From Treponema sp. UBA3662 (GTDB taxonomy: Bacteria; Spirochaetota; Spirochaetia; Treponematales; Treponemataceae), in assembly GCA_002373205.1 (NCBI GenBank), contig DFJV01000105.1, forward strand, positions 1 to 26,019: 26,019 nt of DNA. Reading direction: 5' to 3'. The notes under the pieces were generated by a model. It did not search any database. It was not told where the DNA came from and saw only the letters and a program-made list of their open reading frames with translations. The position numbers and the translations under genes are program-made. The first letter of the stretch is position 1, and each line of letters begins with the position of its first letter. Positions 22,755-26,019 of the stretch are shown here, piece after piece.

Positions 22755-23831
22755 CTATTCAATGTCTGATGCGCTGTAGTAACCAGAGTCAATGAGCAAT
22801 GACTTGTAGTTGCTCTTGTCACCGTATACTGGTTCGCAAAGGAATGAAGGAATGATTCCTGTTCCGTTGTCATAAGTCTTTGTATCGTTAATCGGAGGTT
22901 CTGAACCCTTAGCGATAGCATCGACCATCTTTACAACCTGGCTAGCAAGTGTACGTGTATCCTTGAATACAGACATAGCCTGTGTTCCAGCGATCATGTT
23001 CTTTACAGATGGCTTGTCGCAGTCCTGTCCAGTTACGAGTGGGAAGTTTGCTGCTGTGTAACCAGCTGCTACGAGAGCGTTTGTGATACCCTGTGCAACA
23101 GAGTCGTTTGAAGAATAAACAGCGTCAAGTTTCTTTCCTGCAGGACCGTATCCCTGAGCAGCGATAAGGTTTTCCATACGCTTCTGGCCAGCTTCTGTAG
23201 ACCAGTTCAAAGTTGCACACTGTGCTTCTGAAGTCTGTCCAGATGGGCAAACGAGAACGCCAGAGTCAAAGTATGGCTTAAGAACATCCATTGCACCACC
23301 GAAGAAGAAGTGGATGTTGTTGTCATCAGGTGAACCTGTGAACAATTCGATGTAAGCTGGATCGTCTGCTGTGCGTTCCTTGAGCTTAAGGTTGTCTACG
23401 AGGTATGTTCCCTGGATTGTACCAACTTTGTAGTTGTCGAATGTTGCGTAGTATGTAACTGCATCGCTGTTCATGATAAGGCGGTCATAAGCGATAACTT
23501 TTACGCCCTGCTTCTTTGCTGTGTCAAGAACACCCTTAAGTGCGCTACCATCGATAGAAGCAATAACGAGGATTGAGTCGCCCTGTGTGAGCATGTTTTC
23601 AATCTGGCTTGTCTGCTGAGCAATGTCGTTGTTAGCATACTGAAGGTCTACGAAGTAACCGGCAGCTTCCAGTTCCTTCTTCATGTTAGCACCGTCCTGG
23701 TTCCAGCGCTGAAGTGATTTTGTTGGCATAGAAACACCAACTTTTACCTGCTTTGTCTTATTGCAAGATACGAATGAGAGTGCACTTGCAACCATTGCCA
23801 AAGATAAGAATAAACTAAGTACCTTTTTCAT
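22755..23831 (-). CDS. chvE: Multiple-monosaccharide-binding lipoprotein (ChvE-like)
   Basis: 358 residues. A lipoprotein signal ending ALSFVSC (Cys23), then a type I periplasmic binding fold: VKVGVSMPTKSLQRWNQDGA, the hinge-near AYDRLIMNSDAVTYYATFDN typical of ChvE, LELFTGSPDDNN-like YIELFTGSPDDNNIHFF, and VTGQDCDKPSVKNMIAGTQA. ChvE proteins bind several aldose sugars such as galactose, arabinose, xylose and glucose. The exact ligand here is not readable. Being lipidated, it is tethered and not free. AAGGGGG lies nine bases before the ATG. Use of preferred codons (GCT, GGT, AAC) and the strong site suggest high expression. Confidence 0.92.
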   Translation of the reverse strand: MKKVLSLFLSLAMVASALSFVSCNKTKQVKVGVSMPTKSLQRWNQDGANMKKELEAAGYFVDLQYANNDIAQQTSQIENMLTQGDSILVIASIDGSALKGVLDTAKKQGVKVIAYDRLIMNSDAVTYYATFDNYKVGTIQGTYLVDNLKLKERTADDPAYIELFTGSPDDNNIHFFFGGAMDVLKPYFDSGVLVCPSGQTSEAQCATLNWSTEAGQKRMENLIAAQGYGPAGKKLDAVYSSNDSVAQGITNALVAAGYTAANFPLVTGQDCDKPSVKNMIAGTQAMSVFKDTRTLASQVVKMVDAIAKGSEPPINDTKTYDNGTGIIPSFLCEPVYGDKSNYKSLLIDSGYYSASDIE

Positions 23832-23881
23832 AGAAAAAAGCCCCCTTTTCTTTAATTTTTTTCCCGTTTCTAATTCGGATA

Positions 23882-23912
23882 ATTATATATTACACGAATT
23901 CCACCTGCGTGG
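23882..23912 (-). promoter_or_regulatory. chvE-like gene promoter with possible operator
   Basis: TATAAT (23887-23882) lies about 50 bases before the ATG. At the -35 position there is no consensus box but an inverted repeat CCAC-CTGC-GTGG (23901-23912), extended imperfectly to TTCCAC/GTGGAT. This looks like a regulator site over the -35, as in activator-dependent or repressed sugar promoters. By eye only. Confidence 0.45.
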
Positions 23913-23930
23913 ATTGGCATTAATCTTGAA

Positions 23931-23999
23931 TTTTTTGCGAATATAAGGATTTTTTTTGCTTTTTTTCATAACTTTTTTGCCTGCCATCTGGATTTTTTT
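23931..23999. promoter_or_regulatory. Phased T-tracts, predicted curved DNA upstream of the chvE-like gene
   Basis: Five T-tracts of 6-8 bases at 23931-23936, 23950-23957, 23960-23966, 23973-23978 and 23993-23999. Their centres are spaced about 20, 9.5, 12.5 and 20.5 bases apart, close to multiples of one helical turn. No gene lies in 23832-24104. Confidence 0.45.
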
Positions 24000-24066
24000 G
24001 TGGTCAAAAAATTACCAAGCCTAGCCGGGATTGAAGGGGACGCAGTACGTGTTCAGCATACCTTCG

Positions 24067-24096
24067 TTGCCTAAAAGCATGGCTTTCTGCTATAAT
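24067..24096 (+). promoter_or_regulatory. argH promoter, near-leaderless
   Basis: TTGCCT (24067-24072), 18-base spacer, TATAAT (24091-24096). ATG 24105 is eight bases past the -10, giving a leader of about two bases and no room for a Shine-Dalgarno sequence. Confidence 0.6.
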
Positions 24097-24104
24097 TATT
24101 CATT

Positions 24105-25547
24105 ATGAAAACAACTTCTAAACAGACAAAATCCCACGGAACTCTTACCGGAGACAACCACAAGGCTTTGTGGAGCGGACGCTTTGCAGAGGGACCAGAT
24201 GCCGCTGCAGTAGAATTTGAAACTTCTATTAACGTAGATGAGCGCATGGCTCTGGATGACATCCGGGGCTCCGTTGCACACGCCACAATGCTTGGCGAGC
24301 AGGAAATCATCAGCAAAAAAGAGGCTGCACAGATTGTAAAAGGCCTAGATTCTATAGAAAAAGACTTGCTTTCCGGCTCACTTAAAATAGACTATTCAGC
24401 GGAAGACATCCATTCATTTATAGAAGCAACCCTTACGGACAGAATTGGAGAGGCTGGCAAAAAGCTCCACACCGGACGCAGCCGCAACGACCAGATTGCC
24501 CTTGACGAAAGGCTTTACCTCCGCCGCGTAATTCCGCTTTTGCAGAACAGAATAGTCACAACCATGGAAGCCCTTGTTAGCATAGCAAACGAACACAAAA
24601 AGACTCTTCTTACCGGATACACCCACATGCAGCACGCCCAGCCCGGAACCCTTGCACAGCACCTTTTGGCCTGGACCTGTATGCTGCGCCGCGACTGGGA
24701 GCGTCTGGAAGATTCCCTTGCACGCATATCCGAATCTCCTCTTGGCAGCGGGGCTCTTCAGGGCAGTACCCTTCCTCTTAACCGCGAGTTTGTTGCAGAA
24801 AAACTTGGCTTTGACGGGGTAACGATTAATTCGCTGGACAGCGTAAGTGACCGCGACTACTGCATAGAATTTACTTCTGACTTTGCCATGCTTCAGTCCC
24901 ACCTGAGCCGCATGTGCGAAGAAATTGTCTTGTGGAGTACAACCGAGTTTTCTTTTGTGGACCTTAGCGAAAAATGGTCTACCGGTTCTTCCATAATGCC
25001 GCAGAAAAAAAATCCCGACTTTGCAGAACTAATCAGGGGACGCACCGGAAAAGTTTACGGTGACCTCTTTAACCTTCTGACTATGGTAAAAGGACTTCCA
25101 CTTGCCTACGACCGAGACCTGCAGGAAGACAAGGAGCCTCTCTTTGACGCGCTTGACACCGTAGAAGCAAACCTTAAAGTATTTACCGCAATGATAAGCA
25201 GCGCAAAATGGAATGTAAAGAAGATGGCAGAAAGCTGCGACGGAGGCTTTGCAAATGCCACGGATGTAGCAGAATACCTTGTGCAAAAGGGTATGCCCTT
25301 CCGTACAGCACATGGGGTTGCTGCAAAAGCAGTGCGCATGGCTATAGACGCAGGCCTTACTAAAATAGAAGATTTGTGCATGGAAGAACTCCAGCAGTGT
25401 TCTGAACTGATTCAGGAAGACATCTACGAAAAGCTTGAACCGGTAGCTTGTGTTGCCCAAAGAAAAACCACAGGAGGACCTTCCCCTGTGACTACTGCAA
25501 AGCAGATAAAATTTTTGCAAAACTTCTGCAAGAAAAATAGAAAGTAA
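24105..25547 (+). CDS. argH: Argininosuccinate lyase
   Basis: 480 residues. It splits argininosuccinate into arginine and fumarate, the last step of arginine synthesis. Family blocks in order: ALWSGRFAEGPD (21-32), HTGRSRNDQIALD (122-134), GYTHMQHAQPGT (171-182) with the catalytic-region histidine, and the signature loop GSSIMPQKKNPD (294-305) that carries the catalytic serine. It has about 20 extra residues at the N-terminus (MKTTSKQTKSHGTLTGDNHK) compared with most ArgH, which begin at ALWGGRF. No other start codon lies closer. No other arginine gene is in the window, so it is a single-gene unit facing away from the sugar transporter. Confidence 0.95.
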   Translation: MKTTSKQTKSHGTLTGDNHKALWSGRFAEGPDAAAVEFETSINVDERMALDDIRGSVAHATMLGEQEIISKKEAAQIVKGLDSIEKDLLSGSLKIDYSAEDIHSFIEATLTDRIGEAGKKLHTGRSRNDQIALDERLYLRRVIPLLQNRIVTTMEALVSIANEHKKTLLTGYTHMQHAQPGTLAQHLLAWTCMLRRDWERLEDSLARISESPLGSGALQGSTLPLNREFVAEKLGFDGVTINSLDSVSDRDYCIEFTSDFAMLQSHLSRMCEEIVLWSTTEFSFVDLSEKWSTGSSIMPQKKNPDFAELIRGRTGKVYGDLFNLLTMVKGLPLAYDRDLQEDKEPLFDALDTVEANLKVFTAMISSAKWNVKKMAESCDGGFANATDVAEYLVQKGMPFRTAHGVAAKAVRMAIDAGLTKIEDLCMEELQQCSELIQEDIYEKLEPVACVAQRKTTGGPSPVTTAKQIKFLQNFCKKNRK

Positions 25548-25602
25548 AGCAGCTACAGGACTTAAGGACGGTGCTCTTTTAGGCTCTACCATTTTGTCCC
25601 TA

Positions 25603-25706
25603 CTCTAACTCGACAAACATGCCTATGCGTCACCGCCCTTTCGGGGTTCCGCCCTCCGGCTCCATTGCCTACGGCAACGCTCCGCGCCCCTCCACGGCGG
25701 CGTAGG
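25603..25706. repeat. Dispersed GC-rich repeat, copy 4 (variable-hairpin family)
   Basis: Forward copy: TAACTCGACAAACATGCCT, TGCGTCACCGCCCTT, CCCTCCACGGCGGCGTAGG. Its internal hairpin is TTGCC-TAC-GGCAA (25665-25677), different from the hairpins in the other copies. Confidence 0.75.
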
Positions 25707-25724
25707 CTCTTTCCCCTATTCCCA

Positions 25725-25780
25725 CAAATTGCTATTTGGCGGGGGAAAGGGCGTGTTTTTACACGTTGCAAAAACGCTAT
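25725..25780. repeat. Dispersed repeat with CAAAT-N4-ATTTG core, copy 3
   Basis: CAAAT-TGCT-ATTTG (25725-25738), then GCGGGGGAAAGGGCGTGTTT and an ending AAAACGCTAT. It includes its own hairpin CGTGT-TTTT-ACACG (25752-25765). It lies 18 bases after the variable-hairpin repeat. Confidence 0.65.
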
Positions 25781-25835
25781 CTGTAGAGTAGACAAAAATA
25801 ACGTATCAGTCTACAAAATGCTTATATCTTCGCTA

Positions 25836-25874
25836 AGAAAAGACACTCTGGTATTTTTACGGAATGTCTTTTCT
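25836..25874. other. Inverted repeat
   Basis: AGAAAAGACA (25836-25845) pairs perfectly with TGTCTTTTCT (25865-25874) around a 19-base loop. The tail is only weakly T-rich, so it is at best a weak terminator for argH, nearly 300 bases away. Confidence 0.5.
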
Positions 25875-25891
25875 CTGTGGCTCAAATTCCC

Positions 25892-25966
25892 ATGAATAAA
25901 TTTGAGTCGCTGTATTTGTCCTGTCAAAAAGTATTTTATGAGTTTCATCTATTCATGGATAGATGA
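25892..25966 (+). CDS. Very small frame, possible leader peptide
   Basis: 24 codons (MNKFESLYLSCQKVFYEFHL and four more) ending in TGA that overlaps the ATG of the next frame as ATGA. No clear ribosome site. It might be a leader peptide or chance. The palindrome TTCATCTAT-TCATGG-ATAGATGAA (25944-25967) covers its end. Confidence 0.2.
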   Translation: MNKFESLYLSCQKVFYEFHLFMDR

Positions 25967-26019
25967 AGGAAGCAAAAATGTTACATTTGATTCACAATTG
26001 TAATATTAACTATTATGTT
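25963..26019 (+). CDS. Possible start of a gene running off the window
   Basis: Frame open to the edge from ATG 25963 (MKEAKMLHLIHNCNINYYV). ATG 25978 in the same frame has AAGGA about eight bases upstream, a better start. AT-rich, no family recognisable from 14-19 residues. Confidence 0.3.
   Translation, partial: MKEAKMLHLIHNCNINYYV

Larger units (their letters stand above)
25548..26019. other. Gene-poor region after argH with repeats and hairpins
   Basis: It contains copy 4 of the variable-hairpin repeat, copy 3 of the CAAAT-N4-ATTTG repeat, hairpins at 25836-25874, 25881-25906 and 25944-25967, and possibly two very small coupled frames at the edge. Frames of 69-76 codons on both strands through 25586-25895 are built from repeat sequence and are not taken as genes. 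Confidence 0.6.

Noticed and set aside
25586..25795. Minus-strand frame of 69 codons after argH
   Set aside because: Made of two neighbouring dispersed repeats. Similar peptides arise wherever these repeats occur.
1..26019. tRNA, rRNA, CRISPR array, riboswitch, insertion sequence or replication origin
   Set aside because: Looked for by eye on both strands. No cloverleaf, no regular spaced repeats, no transposase or integrase motifs and no DnaA-box cluster were seen. A covariance-model scan would be needed to exclude small RNAs.

Overview
The window reads as a chromosomal segment of a host-associated or anaerobic spirochaete, most likely Treponema or a close relative. This is inferred from the gene families and the lipoprotein-rich, mid-GC style, not from a marker gene. 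Many proteins carry lipoprotein or Sec signals. No tRNA, rRNA, CRISPR array, integrase or transposase was found.

Layout: 1-471 is the 5' part of a formylglycine-generating-enzyme-like lipoprotein (-). It diverges from a TatD-linked radical SAM gene and a Nudix hydrolase (+). Next come a four-S1-domain RNA-binding protein (-) and a NagZ-like family 3 glycosidase lipoprotein (-). Positions 4618-8049 form an AT-rich island on the minus strand with two orphan Rhs C-terminal toxin cassettes, each followed directly by a Sec-exported candidate immunity gene. A 43-bp direct repeat lies at each end of the island, and the repeat is the promoter of the glycosidase gene. From 8112 to 13332 lie a duplicated ankyrin-like lipoprotein, Hsp20, an operon of a class III nucleotide cyclase, a small membrane protein and an RluA pseudouridine synthase, and an exported two-domain protein.

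Positions 13578-18006 are a tripartite efflux operon on the minus strand (TolC-like, HlyD/MacA-like, MacB-type ATPase, MacB-type permease). It diverges from an nfeD-SPFH pair (+). Positions 19851-23831 are a ChvE/GguA/GguB-type sugar ABC transporter (-) with an intrinsic terminator after the binding-protein gene. argH (+) follows. The last 470 bases hold repeats, hairpins and perhaps the start of a gene that leaves the window.

Three themes stand out. (1) The Rhs island has the architecture of a removable insertion in a promoter, and one of its candidate immunity proteins carries a FlgE/FlgF/FlgG-like core behind a Sec signal peptide. (2) Several transcription-unit-leading genes have a -10 box exactly or almost exactly one promoter-length before the start codon and no Shine-Dalgarno sequence, so they look leaderless. 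(3) At least two dispersed non-coding repeat families are present. One keeps its flanks but carries a different hairpin in each copy. The other brackets an Rhs cassette.
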